This document shows, piece after piece, positions 17,294 through 25,990 of a stretch of DNA of 64,000 nucleotides. The position numbers and the translations under genes were made by a program. This DNA is from Subtercola frigoramans (GTDB lineage: Bacteria > Actinomycetota > Actinomycetes > Actinomycetales > Microbacteriaceae): contig NZ_JAFBBU010000001.1 in NCBI RefSeq assembly GCF_016907385.1, positions 3,410,001 to 3,474,000 on the forward strand. The letters run 5' to 3'. The notes below the pieces were generated by a model that saw nothing but the letters and a program-made list of their open reading frames with translations, did not search any database and was not told where the DNA came from. Within the stretch, counting starts at the first letter, position 1. Each line of letters opens with the position of its first letter.

Positions 17294-20200
17294 GTGCATT
17301 TTCTCGCCGTCTTGAGCATGAAGAACAGGGCGCTCATCGCCCTCATCACCATCGTCGTGGCGGTGTTCGGCGGCCTTGCACTCACCAGCCTCAAGCAGGA
17401 ACTCATCCCCTCGATCGAGTTCCCCCAGCTGGTCGTCATCACCAACTATCCCGGCGCCTCGCCCGAAGTCGTCAACGACGACGTCAGCACACCCATCGAG
17501 AAAGCGGTACAGGGCGTCGAGGGGATCGACACCACCTCGGCCACGTCGAGCACGAACCTCTCCATCATCAATGCGACCTTCGTGTACGGCACCAACTTGG
17601 CCAGCGCCGAGCAGAAGATGAACCAGGCGATCAGCCGCATCAAGTCGACGCTGCCCGACGGCCTCGACCCGCAGGTTCTGAGCGGGAGCATCGGAGATCT
17701 GCCGGTCATCCAGATTGCGGTCACCGGCGGCGACACCGAGACGCTCGCCGCACAGGTCAACGCCAGCACCCTCACCGACATCGAGCAGGTGGCGGGTGTG
17801 CGTGCGGCACAGCTGGTCGGCGATGTCGGCAAACGAGTCACGATCACCCCGGATGCGGCCAAGCTAGCCGCCAACGGGCTCACCACGGCGTCGATCAAGA
17901 CGGCCATCGGTACCAACGGCCAGCTCATCCCCGCTGGTTCGCTCACCGAAGACGGAAAGACGCTGTCTGTTCAGGCGGGCTCGAAGCTCGCGACCGTCGC
18001 CGACATCCAGGCCCTGCCCGTTCCGGCGACGACCGTCGGGTCGGCTGGGTCGGCGAGCGCTGCAGCCGCCGCGGCCGGTGCACCCGTCGTCACCATCGGA
18101 GACGTCGCGACCGTCGAACTCGTGTCGAACCCTGTCACCTCGATCTCGCGTGTGAACGGCGAGCCAGCGCTCACCATCGCCGTCACGAAGCTCCCGGCCG
18201 CCAACACCGTCGATGTCTCCAAGGGCGTGCGGAACCTGCTGCCCACGTTGCAGTCGGCCATCCCCGGGGCCACCTTCACTGTGGTGTTCGACCAGGCACC
18301 ATTCATCCAGCAGTCCATCGAATCCCTGGCCACTGAAGGCCTGCTCGGGCTGTTCTTCGCCGTCGTGATCATTCTGATCTTCCTCATGTCGGTACGGTCG
18401 ACCATCGTCACGGCGATCTCGATTCCCACCTCGGTGCTCATCACATTCATCGGCCTGCAGGCGGCCAACTACTCGCTGAACATCCTGACCCTCGGCGCTC
18501 TCACCATCGCCATCGGGCGTGTGGTCGACGACTCGATCGTGGTCATCGAGAACATCAAGAGGCACCTGACATCGGCCGAATCGGCCGGGCCGATCAACGG
18601 CGCCAGACGCAGCGACGTCATCATCGAGGCTGTTCGCGAGGTCGCCACAGCGATCACTGCGTCGACCATCACGACGGTTGCGGTGTTCCTGCCCATATCG
18701 TTCGTGCAAGGCACGACCGGTGAGCTGTTCCGCCCGTTCGCCCTCACCGTGACGATCGCGCTGCTCGCCTCCCTGTTCGTCGCCCTCACGATCGTGCCCG
18801 TGCTCGCGTACTGGTTCCTCGGCAGCTCCCGCAAACCGAAGAAGGCCAAGGCGAAGAAGGCCCTCCCGGAGGCCGCCGGCTCGGTGGCAACGCAGGCCGA
18901 ACTCAGTGCTGCGGCTACGCTCGGGACCCCTGCCGACTCCGGGGTCTCCGTCGACACGGTGGCTGGTCGCCCGGTTCGCGAGACGCTCGCCGTTGCTGGT
19001 GCCGCCCTGCCGGGCCGTCGCTCGCGCCGCGCGTCGAACGTCATCGAAGACGAAGTGCCCACGGCGCTGCAACGCCGGTACCTGCCGATCATCGCGTGGA
19101 CCCTCAAGCACTCTGTTGCAACCCTTGTCGTCGCCGTGCTCATCCTGGGCGGCACCATCGCCCTCCTGCCGTTCATGAAGACCAACTTCCTCGGCTCCAG
19201 TGGCCAGAACACCCTGACCATCACGCAGACCGTACCCGTGGGGTCGAGCCTTGCGACCCAGGACGCGTCGGCCCAGAAGGTCGAGGCTGCGCTCAAAGAT
19301 GTCGCGGGCATCCAGACCATCCAGGTCTCGATCGGCTCGAGCGGCAGCACGCTGCGCGACGCCTTCGCTGGCGGTGGAGCGAACTCGATCACCTACTCGA
19401 TCACCACCGACCCCAACGCCAACCAGGACGAACTCCAGGCCACCGTGCGTGAGAACGTCACAGCCATCCCCGACGTCGGCCAGATCTCTGTGGCGGCGTC
19501 GAGCGGCTTCGGAGCCTCCTCGGACATCACCGTCGACGTCACCGCAACGAACCAGGCTGACCTGCAGACTGCTTCGGATGCCCTGCTCGCTTCGGTCTCG
19601 AAGCTCGGCGCCATCACCCAGAGTTCGAGCAACCTCGCCGCAACCAGGCCCTACATCGCCATCGCCATCGACCGGACCAAGGCGACCGAGGCCGGGCTCA
19701 GCGAGGTCGCCCTCGGAACGCTGGTCTCGAATGCCATGCAGCCGCAGACGGTGGGCACGATCGTGATCGAGAACCACCAATACACGATCTACATCGCGAG
19801 CGACTCCACGCCGACGACGCAGGCAGAGCTCGCCGCCTTGCAGATCACGACCACGGCAGGCCCGGTGCGCCTGGACTCCCTTGCCACGGTTGCCCAGACC
19901 AACGGGCCAGACACCATCACCACCAGCAAGGGACTGCGAACCGCCACCATAACGGCGACTCCGGCGAGCGACAACCTGGGTTCGGCGAGCGCCGAGGTGT
20001 CGAAGGCTGTCGCAGACACCGCACTTCCCGCCGGAGCCGCAGCCAGCCTCGGCGGCGCGACTTCCAGCCAGAGCGACGCGTTCAGCCAGTTGGGAATCGC
20101 ACTGCTGGTGGCCATCCTGATCGTCTACGTCGTGATGGTCGCGACCTTCAAGAGCCTTCTGCAGCCGCTGTTGCTGCTCGTCTCTGTGCCGTTCGCCGCC

Positions 20201-20722
20201 ACCGGCGCGATCGCCCTCCAGGTGATCTCAGGCATTCCCCTCGGCGTGCCGTCGATCATCGGTGTGCTGATGCTCATCGGTATCGTCGTGACGAACGCCA
20301 TCGTGCTCGTCGACCTCGTCAACCAGTACCGAACGCGAGGGCTGCCCGTACGTGAAGCGCTCGTGCAGGGTGCCTCGCGCAGGCTCCGACCGATTCTGAT
20401 GACGGCGCTGGCCACGATCTTCGCGCTCATACCCATGGCCATCGGCCTCACCGGGCACGGCGGGTTCATCTCGCAGCCGCTGGCGATCGTGGTGATCGGG
20501 GGACTGATCTCCTCGACGATCCTCACGCTGATCGTTCTGCCAGTTCTCTACAACATCGTCGAGGGCGGCCGAGAGCGCCGGGGCATCAGGCGCGAGAAGC
20601 GGTTCGCAGATGCCCAGGCCGACGCGGCCGCACCCGCACGCCGGCTCGGCCCTGTGCTCGCCCTTCCCGCCGGCCCGACCGCCGGCCCGGATGCAGAGGC
20701 GCCCGCTCCCACCACGGAGTGA
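17294..20722 (+). CDS. RND-family efflux permease (AcrB/MdtB-like)
   Basis: 1142 residues in two homologous halves, each with a first helix (about 9-30 and 600-620), a large periplasm-type porter domain and six further helices. The family motif GRVVDDSIVVIENIKRHL near 405-423 carries the Asp pair of the proton relay; the second half has VTNAIVLVDLVNQYR near 1005. It exports small molecules using the proton gradient. An unusual Ala/Lys-rich cytosolic linker (about 510-590) joins the halves. No membrane-fusion or outer-membrane partner is adjacent, as expected for a monoderm. The GTG start has AAAGAG upstream. Confidence 0.93.
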   Translation: MHFLAVLSMKNRALIALITIVVAVFGGLALTSLKQELIPSIEFPQLVVITNYPGASPEVVNDDVSTPIEKAVQGVEGIDTTSATSSTNLSIINATFVYGTNLASAEQKMNQAISRIKSTLPDGLDPQVLSGSIGDLPVIQIAVTGGDTETLAAQVNASTLTDIEQVAGVRAAQLVGDVGKRVTITPDAAKLAANGLTTASIKTAIGTNGQLIPAGSLTEDGKTLSVQAGSKLATVADIQALPVPATTVGSAGSASAAAAAAGAPVVTIGDVATVELVSNPVTSISRVNGEPALTIAVTKLPAANTVDVSKGVRNLLPTLQSAIPGATFTVVFDQAPFIQQSIESLATEGLLGLFFAVVIILIFLMSVRSTIVTAISIPTSVLITFIGLQAANYSLNILTLGALTIAIGRVVDDSIVVIENIKRHLTSAESAGPINGARRSDVIIEAVREVATAITASTITTVAVFLPISFVQGTTGELFRPFALTVTIALLASLFVALTIVPVLAYWFLGSSRKPKKAKAKKALPEAAGSVATQAELSAAATLGTPADSGVSVDTVAGRPVRETLAVAGAALPGRRSRRASNVIEDEVPTALQRRYLPIIAWTLKHSVATLVVAVLILGGTIALLPFMKTNFLGSSGQNTLTITQTVPVGSSLATQDASAQKVEAALKDVAGIQTIQVSIGSSGSTLRDAFAGGGANSITYSITTDPNANQDELQATVRENVTAIPDVGQISVAASSGFGASSDITVDVTATNQADLQTASDALLASVSKLGAITQSSSNLAATRPYIAIAIDRTKATEAGLSEVALGTLVSNAMQPQTVGTIVIENHQYTIYIASDSTPTTQAELAALQITTTAGPVRLDSLATVAQTNGPDTITTSKGLRTATITATPASDNLGSASAEVSKAVADTALPAGAAASLGGATSSQSDAFSQLGIALLVAILIVYVVMVATFKSLLQPLLLLVSVPFAATGAIALQVISGIPLGVPSIIGVLMLIGIVVTNAIVLVDLVNQYRTRGLPVREALVQGASRRLRPILMTALATIFALIPMAIGLTGHGGFISQPLAIVVIGGLISSTILTLIVLPVLYNIVEGGRERRGIRREKRFADAQADAAAPARRLGPVLALPAGPTAGPDAEAPAPTTE

Positions 20723-20810
20723 GATCGTTCCGCGTTTCTCCGGGCCGCTGACCGTAGCGTGACAGCGTTTCGGCTGACAATGGCTGGTTGCTCGATGACA
20801 TGTAGATATT

Positions 20811-20828
20811 GTCACTAAACTGAGTAAC
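20811..20828. promoter_or_regulatory. Dyad just before a membrane-protein gene
   Basis: GTCACT-AAACTG-AGTAAC, an interrupted dyad with one mismatch in 6-bp arms, 4 bp before the ATG. It could be a repressor site. No regulator gene is adjacent. Confidence 0.3.
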
Positions 20829-20832
20829 TATC

Positions 20833-22038
20833 ATGTTAGTCGATGCGCGCAGTCACTCACCGCACACGACAGAGATCTGGCTGAGACACAACGGCCTTCC
20901 GTACTTCGTTTCGGGTCGGCGCCGGGGCTCGCTCCTGGTGCCGCGGATCATCCCGTTTGTCTCCCTTCTGATCTGCTGGGACGCGAGTGCAGCGCTGCTG
21001 AACACCAGCGCGACCACGGTGAGCGAGGACACACCTCTGCCGGGCATCCTCGTGGTGTTGTGCACTGCCGTCGCCCTGTTCGTCACAGCCGCAGCACCGG
21101 TGACGGTGTGGCTCCTGGGCTCCGCTCTGATGCGACGCTTTCCACGCAGCACCTGGCACGCAGGCTGGCTGCTGATCGCGGGTTATGTCGCGGGCGCTCC
21201 GTGGTCACCGCATCAGAGCGGTGACGACCTCTACTCCGCCGCGAGCACGGCGGAGCGTGTTCTCGTGGTCTCGTCTGCCGCACTGCTCACCTGGGCGGGC
21301 GTCGGGTCGGTGTTGAGCTGGGTGATCCGTAGTTCGTTCCAGCAACTCGGGGCACTCGGGCAGATCGTGACGAAGGCGGTACCCCTGCTGATGCTGGTGG
21401 TCGTCTTCGCGTTCTTCGCCAAGGCGCTCTGGGAGATCACCGGCGCCCTCACGTTTCTCCGGGTTGCCGGCATCGTCGCCTTCTTCTGCGTTCTGGGCCT
21501 GATCTTCATCACGCCGATCATCCGCTCGGAGATGATCGGTCTCGACGAGCGGATCGACGCGGATGAGCGCTCCGCGCTGCTCAGCCGGGCGAACGTGGGT
21601 CGCATCGAAGACCGAGACACGGCACCGGGCCCACCGCTCGGCCACCTCGAACGATTCAACGTCGTCGCCATCATGGTGTTGGCACAGGGCATCCAGATGA
21701 TCGTCGTCGCCGTACTCGTGGGCGTCTTTCTCGTCATCCTCGGCGAACTGACGCTGCCGGCGGCGACCCTCTCTTCGTGGCTCGGCCGACCGCCGGAGGA
21801 GGTTGTTCTTCTCGGGATTCCGCTCGGACTCGATGTTGCGATGGTGAAGACCGCGATCATCCTGAGCTCGATATCGGCGCTGAACTTCGTGGTCTCTGCA
21901 ACGAGCGGGGCTGCCTACCGGTCGGCCTTCTACGACCCGCTCATCGCCCAGGCCCGTGCTGCACTTGCCGTGCGTTCAGGCTACGCAGACGCTCGCCGCC
22001 CAGAGGAGGGTTCAGCAGGCACACAGCGGGGGCGTTAA
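20833..22038 (+). CDS. Hypothetical multi-pass membrane protein
   Basis: 401 residues with about seven hydrophobic segments (near 36-55, 70-100, 112-125, 145-165, 185-245, 275-305 and 325-365). A cytosolic charged stretch (LDERIDADERSALLSR) lies between the two halves. I recognise no catalytic motif. It sits 110 bp after the RND permease and 42 bp before the KimA-like permease, whose own promoter begins just after this stop. There is no Shine-Dalgarno before the ATG, and a dyad directly precedes it. Function unknown. Confidence 0.75.
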   Translation: MLVDARSHSPHTTEIWLRHNGLPYFVSGRRRGSLLVPRIIPFVSLLICWDASAALLNTSATTVSEDTPLPGILVVLCTAVALFVTAAAPVTVWLLGSALMRRFPRSTWHAGWLLIAGYVAGAPWSPHQSGDDLYSAASTAERVLVVSSAALLTWAGVGSVLSWVIRSSFQQLGALGQIVTKAVPLLMLVVVFAFFAKALWEITGALTFLRVAGIVAFFCVLGLIFITPIIRSEMIGLDERIDADERSALLSRANVGRIEDRDTAPGPPLGHLERFNVVAIMVLAQGIQMIVVAVLVGVFLVILGELTLPAATLSSWLGRPPEEVVLLGIPLGLDVAMVKTAIILSSISALNFVVSATSGAAYRSAFYDPLIAQARAALAVRSGYADARRPEEGSAGTQRGR

Positions 22039-22044
22039 GCGGAT

Positions 22045-22072
22045 TTGACGAACAATTATTCCGGTGTAGTGT
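22045..22072 (+). promoter_or_regulatory. Promoter of the KimA-like permease
   Basis: TTGACG (-35, 22045-22050), a 16-bp spacer and TAGTGT (-10, 22067-22072). The GTG start lies 8 nt beyond the -10, so the mRNA should be leaderless. Confidence 0.6.
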
Positions 22073-22080
22073 CATCACAC

Positions 22081-24114
22081 GTGACTAACGAACCCAAGTC
22101 GGCGAAACGCTGGATCATCGGCGACCCGCTGCCTAGCCACAAACTCGAGGGCCAGCTGCTGCCGAAACGCCTGGCACTGCCCATCTTCGCCAGCGACCCG
22201 CTCTCAAGCGTCGCCTATGCGCCGCAAGAACTGCTGATGATCCTGCTCATCGGCGGGCTCGCGTTCTTCTCATTCGCTCCGTGGGTCGCGGCGGCGGTCA
22301 TCCTGCTGCTCGTCGTCGTTGTGGCGTCGTACCGCCAACTCGTGAAGGCCTACCCCTCCGGCGGCGGCGACTATGAAGTCGCCCACAAGAACCTCGGCGA
22401 GAAGGCCGGGCTGGTCGTCGCGTCTGCACTGCTCGTCGACTACGTGTTGACGGTCGCTGTTTCGGTCGCCAGTGGTGTCGACAACATCATCTCGGCGATC
22501 CCGCAGCTCAACGGGTTCCGGGTCGAGATGGCGATCTTCTTCGTGATCGTTCTCGCAGCGGTCAACCTGCGCGGGGTTCGCGAATCGAGCAAGGCCTTCG
22601 CGATTCCCACCTACGTATTCGTCGGTAGTGTTCTGCTGATGATCGTCGTGGGCCTCAGCCGCACCGCCCTCGGCGCACCCCCGGTCGCAGAGTCGGCCGA
22701 CTACGGGGTGCGGGCGGAGAGTCTCGGCCAGGTGGCCGTCATTCTGCTGCTGCTGCGCGCATTCTCGAGTGGATGCTCGGCGCTCACCGGCGTCGAAGCA
22801 ATCGCCAATGGCGTTCCCGCCTTCCGCCGGCCCAAGATCCAGAACGCCCAGCGCACGCTCGTACTCATGGGCGGCATCGCCATCACCCTGTTCGCCGGCC
22901 TCACCGCGCTGGCGCTGATCTCGGGCGTGCACTACGCCGAGAACGGATGCGAGCTGATCGGGTTCGCAAACTGCGACACGACGCCGCAGCGTTCACTGAT
23001 GGCGCAGGTGGCCTCCTCGGTCTTCGGCAACAACTCGATCATGTTCTTCGTGATCCAAGCCGCCACCGCTGCTGTGCTGCTGCTTGCGGCCAACACGGCG
23101 TTCAACGGTTTCCCCCTGCTCGGCTCCGTGCTCGCAAGCGACTCGTATGCGCCGAAGGCCATGCTCACCCGAGGCGACCGCCTCGTGTTCTCCAACGGCA
23201 TGATCCTGCTGGCTCTCGCGGCCACGGCAATCCTGCTGGTGTACCAGGCGAGCCTCACCAACCTGATCCAGCTGTACATCATCGGGGTGTTCGTCTCGTT
23301 CACCCTCGGCCAGAGCGGCATGATCGTGCACTGGGTGAAGCTGCTGCGAAGCGGTACGCCCGATCGTGGGGCGGTCATCCGGAGCCTGACCATCAACTCA
23401 TTCGGGGCGCTGTTCACCGGCGTGGTGCTGATCGTTGTGACGATCACGAAATTCACCCATGGTGCGTGGCTGGTCTTCGTGATCATGCCCGTGCTCTACA
23501 TGTTCATGCTCGGCATCAACCGGTACTACCGCGACGTCGACAAAGAGATCGAAGTCGACCCGATCACGACCTTCGGCGCCAAGGGCGACCACGCGATCGT
23601 GCTGGTCGGCCGCATGCAGAAACCGGTGCTGAAGGCCCTCGACTACGCGATCGCCGCTCGGCACGACTCGCTCGAGGCGGTGCACATCTCGATCGACGAC
23701 GAACAGACACTGAGTCTCGAGAAGGCGTGGGTCGACCAGAACATCGCCATTCCGCTTCGGGTCATCGAATCTCCGTATCGCGATGTCGCCGAACCGTTGA
23801 CGGCGTACATCAAGAAGCGTCGCGAGAAGCACGGCTCAGAGGTCGTGACGGTCTACACGCCGGTGTACATCGTCGGGCACTGGTGGGAGGCGCTGCTGCA
23901 CAACCACAAGTCGCGGCGCCTGCGCAACCGCCTCATGCTGGTGCACGGAGTGACCATCGCCCTCGTGCCCTGGCTGCTCGACTCGACAGAGCTGATCTAC
24001 GGGCGGCGATCTCGGCCGCTTCCCGGCCAGGAGCGCCGCGGCGACCCGATGCGGCCGGTGTTTCGCGCGCACACGCCCAGCGACCTACCAGACTCGAGGC
24101 AACCCAACCCGTGA
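22081..24114 (+). CDS. APC-superfamily permease with C-terminal USP-like domain, KimA-type potassium importer candidate
   Basis: 677 residues. About twelve membrane helices (to about residue 480) precede a 180-residue cytosolic domain beginning HAIVLVGRMQKPVLKAL, similar to a universal-stress-protein fold. The first helix has ASDPLSSVAY, which matches the (S)SDxLSSVAYG signature of the KimA/YdaO K+:H+ symporters and contains the Asp and Tyr known there to bind potassium. The general annotation is an amino-acid-type permease; potassium import is inferred. An upstream in-frame TTG exists, but it lies inside the promoter -35 box, so the GTG at 22081 is preferred. Confidence 0.8.
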   Translation: MTNEPKSAKRWIIGDPLPSHKLEGQLLPKRLALPIFASDPLSSVAYAPQELLMILLIGGLAFFSFAPWVAAAVILLLVVVVASYRQLVKAYPSGGGDYEVAHKNLGEKAGLVVASALLVDYVLTVAVSVASGVDNIISAIPQLNGFRVEMAIFFVIVLAAVNLRGVRESSKAFAIPTYVFVGSVLLMIVVGLSRTALGAPPVAESADYGVRAESLGQVAVILLLLRAFSSGCSALTGVEAIANGVPAFRRPKIQNAQRTLVLMGGIAITLFAGLTALALISGVHYAENGCELIGFANCDTTPQRSLMAQVASSVFGNNSIMFFVIQAATAAVLLLAANTAFNGFPLLGSVLASDSYAPKAMLTRGDRLVFSNGMILLALAATAILLVYQASLTNLIQLYIIGVFVSFTLGQSGMIVHWVKLLRSGTPDRGAVIRSLTINSFGALFTGVVLIVVTITKFTHGAWLVFVIMPVLYMFMLGINRYYRDVDKEIEVDPITTFGAKGDHAIVLVGRMQKPVLKALDYAIAARHDSLEAVHISIDDEQTLSLEKAWVDQNIAIPLRVIESPYRDVAEPLTAYIKKRREKHGSEVVTVYTPVYIVGHWWEALLHNHKSRRLRNRLMLVHGVTIALVPWLLDSTELIYGRRSRPLPGQERRGDPMRPVFRAHTPSDLPDSRQPNP

Positions 24115-24225
24115 CAAGAAGTTCGTCACAGGCCGCGTGCTAAACTCGCAGATAGATTTCAACGTATTCAACTCATCCGGGTGGCTGCACATCTTCCCCC
24201 GGCCCGAAAGGTGAGGGGGTCTCGC

Positions 24226-24534
24226 ATGGGGCGCGGCCGTCAAAAAGCAAAGCACACCAAAGTTGCGCGCGAGCTGAAGTATTTCAGCCCTGACACCAAC
24301 TACAGTGCACTCGAGCGCGAGTTGGGCACTCACTCCGAACCCGACTTCGCGGCACTGGCTGCAAAGTACGACACCGACGATTCCGACGACGAGTTGGATG
24401 ACGACGACCTTGAAGACGACGATTCCGACGATGTCGCGGGCGGGTACGACCAGCTCGGCAATCGGCTGGGCAGCAGCCTGAGCGACCCATACCAGAGCCG
24501 TTACCTGCCGAACGACGAGCAGCGCCGCGCGTAG
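24226..24534 (+). CDS. DUF3073-like small acidic protein
   Basis: 102 residues. The conserved start MGRGRQKAKHTKVARELKYFSP and the tail of mixed acidic repeats (DDSDDELDDDDLEDDD) followed by RYLPNDEQRRA match the small actinobacterial DUF3073 family. Function is unknown. The GGTGAGGGGG ribosome site at 24211-24219 supports the ATG rather than an upstream in-frame GTG. It is monocistronic, and its stop codon is the first base triplet of a large hairpin element. Confidence 0.88.
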   Translation: MGRGRQKAKHTKVARELKYFSPDTNYSALERELGTHSEPDFAALAAKYDTDDSDDELDDDDLEDDDSDDVAGGYDQLGNRLGSSLSDPYQSRYLPNDEQRRA

Positions 24535-24694
24535 GGCGTGTCTCCCAACTCCGGGCCGAAGCGAGCAGCACGTCTCGAGGTGGCCTGCAAGGCCGAAGAG
24601 GTGTTCGCACTGGAAGTGCGGGCGACGATGAGTACGCCGCAGGGCGCCTCGAGACGCGCAGCGCAGCTGGCGCGGAGTTGGGAGACGCGCCCTA
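24532..24694. repeat. 163-bp nested inverted-repeat element
   Basis: Outer arms of 22 bp (24532-24553 and 24673-24694, one mismatch), inner arms of 18 bp (24571-24588 and 24639-24656, starting CGTCTCGAGG) and a central CGCACT-GGA-AGTGCG hairpin (24606-24620). The three tiers fold into one long hairpin between two convergent genes. It could be a two-way terminator or a miniature mobile element. Confidence 0.75.
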
Positions 24695-24699
24695 GCTCG

Positions 24700-25014
24700 T
24701 TACTCCTCGTCGCCGCCTTCGAGCCGCTCGACGGTGATGGTGCGGGCCGACCTTCGTGCCGACCGCTCGATGAGCAGCGCCACCACTGCTCCCACGCCGA
24801 TTCCGACGACGACGAACACGAGCGCCAGAAAACCGAATACCTGGGCCAGGTTGAAACCCTGGGAGCCTGAGAAGGCAAGCGTCAGGATGATCGCGACGAC
24901 GACCCCGGCGATCGCACCGACAGCGAAGAACCTGAAGTACCGCGGGGCGCGGTGAATGGTGACGATGTCGTCGCCGGCAACCGTTTCGACGGGGAACTCG
25001 GGAATGTCACTCAC
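24700..25014 (-). CDS. Small two-helix membrane protein
   Basis: 104 residues. An N-terminal cytosolic part with TVAGDDIVTIHRAPRYFRF is followed by two hydrophobic helices (about 31-50 and 58-82) and a basic then acidic tail (RSARRSARTITVERLEGGDEE). Conserved small actinobacterial membrane proteins of this type are uncharacterised. The GTG start comes directly after GGTGAGG. It is 56 bp after the SCP-like gene on the same strand, so the two are probably cotranscribed. Confidence 0.7.
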   Translation of the reverse strand: MSDIPEFPVETVAGDDIVTIHRAPRYFRFFAVGAIAGVVVAIILTLAFSGSQGFNLAQVFGFLALVFVVVGIGVGAVVALLIERSARRSARTITVERLEGGDEE

Positions 25015-25070
25015 CTCACCATTGTGGCGTACGAGTCTGGGTGTCTGTGCTGTGGGGCGGTCTGCCCCGG

Positions 25071-25547
25071 TCAGCGGAGCCCGGTGATGGGCACGTAACC
25101 CGTGAGGTCCGCTCGCTGCCCCGAGGCGTGAACCCGCCCCGACTGCACCCCCGCTGCCCAGTCGAGCCGGCCCGTGACGAGCGACAGCCAGGTCTCCGCA
25201 TCGGTCTCGACGACGTTGGGCGGGGTTCCGCGTGTGTGCCCCGGGCCCTCGATGCACTGGATCGCACCGAAGGGAGGCACCCTCACCTCGACGGTATTGC
25301 CCTTCGCCTGTTCGGCGAGAACCTGCAGCGAGTACCTGACAGCGGTGGCGAGTGTGTCGCGGCTGACCCCTGCCAAGCGGGCTGCTGATGCTGCTGCTGA
25401 TGCTGATGCTGATGCTGATGCTGATGCGGGCATCGAATCCGGCCCAGCGGGATCGTTCGACCTCGAGGGGAGGTCGGAGATCGCACGAACGGCGGCCAAT
25501 GCGCTCAATCCTGTTTCCTCTGGAATCTTCGCCCGTGCCACGGTCAC
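25071..25547 (-). CDS. Sterol-carrier-family-like conserved actinobacterial protein
   Basis: 158 residues. The C-terminal 100 residues (AVRYSLQVLAEQAKGNTVEVRVPPFGAIQC ... HTRGTPPNVVETDAETWL) match a conserved actinobacterial family annotated as sterol-carrier-like, found often near purine genes; its biochemical role is not known. An internal Ala-Ser repeat (about residues 41-56) comes from a GCATCA hexamer tract and is probably a disordered linker. The start GTG is the first in frame with the conserved N-terminal VARAKIPEETGLSAL block; no ribosome site is evident. Confidence 0.75.
   Translation of the reverse strand: MTVARAKIPEETGLSALAAVRAISDLPSRSNDPAGPDSMPASASASASASAAASAARLAGVSRDTLATAVRYSLQVLAEQAKGNTVEVRVPPFGAIQCIEGPGHTRGTPPNVVETDAETWLSLVTGRLDWAAGVQSGRVHASGQRADLTGYVPITGLR
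25384..25425. repeat. GCTGAT hexanucleotide tract
   Basis: Seven tandem GCTGAT units (the second is GCTGCT) inside the SCP-like gene, coding for alternating Ala-Ser on the minus strand. Copy-number change would lengthen or shorten the linker without a frameshift. Confidence 0.8.
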
Positions 25548-25590
25548 CAGACTAGGCGGCGAACGGGCGACGCGGTACGCACCGGCCGAA

Positions 25591-25830
25591 GGGTTTTCGC
25601 GAGGCCGGGAGCTGGGGGGTACTCCTCGGCCCCGCGAAAGGTGTTCGTGCAGAAGCCGGCTGGGGGGTTACCGGCTACTGCACGAAGGGGTTCGTGTGAC
25701 GGACGGGGTCTTGGGGGGTGTCACGCCCGCCACACGAGATTGTGGGGTAACTCGTGCAGCAGGTGGCCGGGTTAGGGGGAAACTCGACCACCCGCCGCAC
25801 TGAGTCCGTGAGGTCAGAATCGGCCTCACA
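25591..25830 (-). ncRNA. Expanded 6C-type RNA: tandem hairpins with C-run loops
   Basis: Read on the minus strand there are six successive hairpins: H0 25808-25829 (GTGAGG/CCTCAC), H5 25762-25792 (loop TCCCCCT), H4 25733-25756 (loop with CCCC), H3 25691-25738, H2 25644-25686 and H1 25596-25638. H3, H2 and H1 each expose exactly CCCCCC. Rfam 6C RNAs of actinobacteria are defined by hairpins with at least six C in the loops, usually two of them. The H3 stem has two G-U pairs and H1 one G-U pair on the minus strand that would be mismatches on the plus strand, which supports this orientation. H4 shares bases with H3, so these two may be alternatives. Ends are approximate, and the only -10 candidate (TTATCT near 25832) is weak. 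Confidence 0.65.
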
Positions 25831-25978
25831 CAGATAAGAGAGTGGTGCACCCGGCTTTCATTACGCGGTTACGCAAACTTCTTCGAATTTCTTTTCCGAC
25901 GATTCGCGCCCCCCACGATGCCCGACCCCGACCGCCTTCGCCCACGCCCTCCAGCCCGCGCCTGGGACGCCTCGGCCC

Positions 25979-25984
25979 TAGAAT
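25979..25984 (+). promoter_or_regulatory. -10 box of purD-purC (leaderless start)
   Basis: TAGAAT, 6 nt before the GTG start codon. No ribosome site can fit, so the fusion gene is probably translated from a leaderless mRNA. Confidence 0.6.
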
Positions 25985-25990
25985 CATCGA

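Noticed and set aside
17864..19780. 638-residue minus-strand frame opposite the RND permease
   Set aside because: Composition is Arg/Asp/Gly/His-rich as expected for antisense of a GC-rich gene; no domain is visible.
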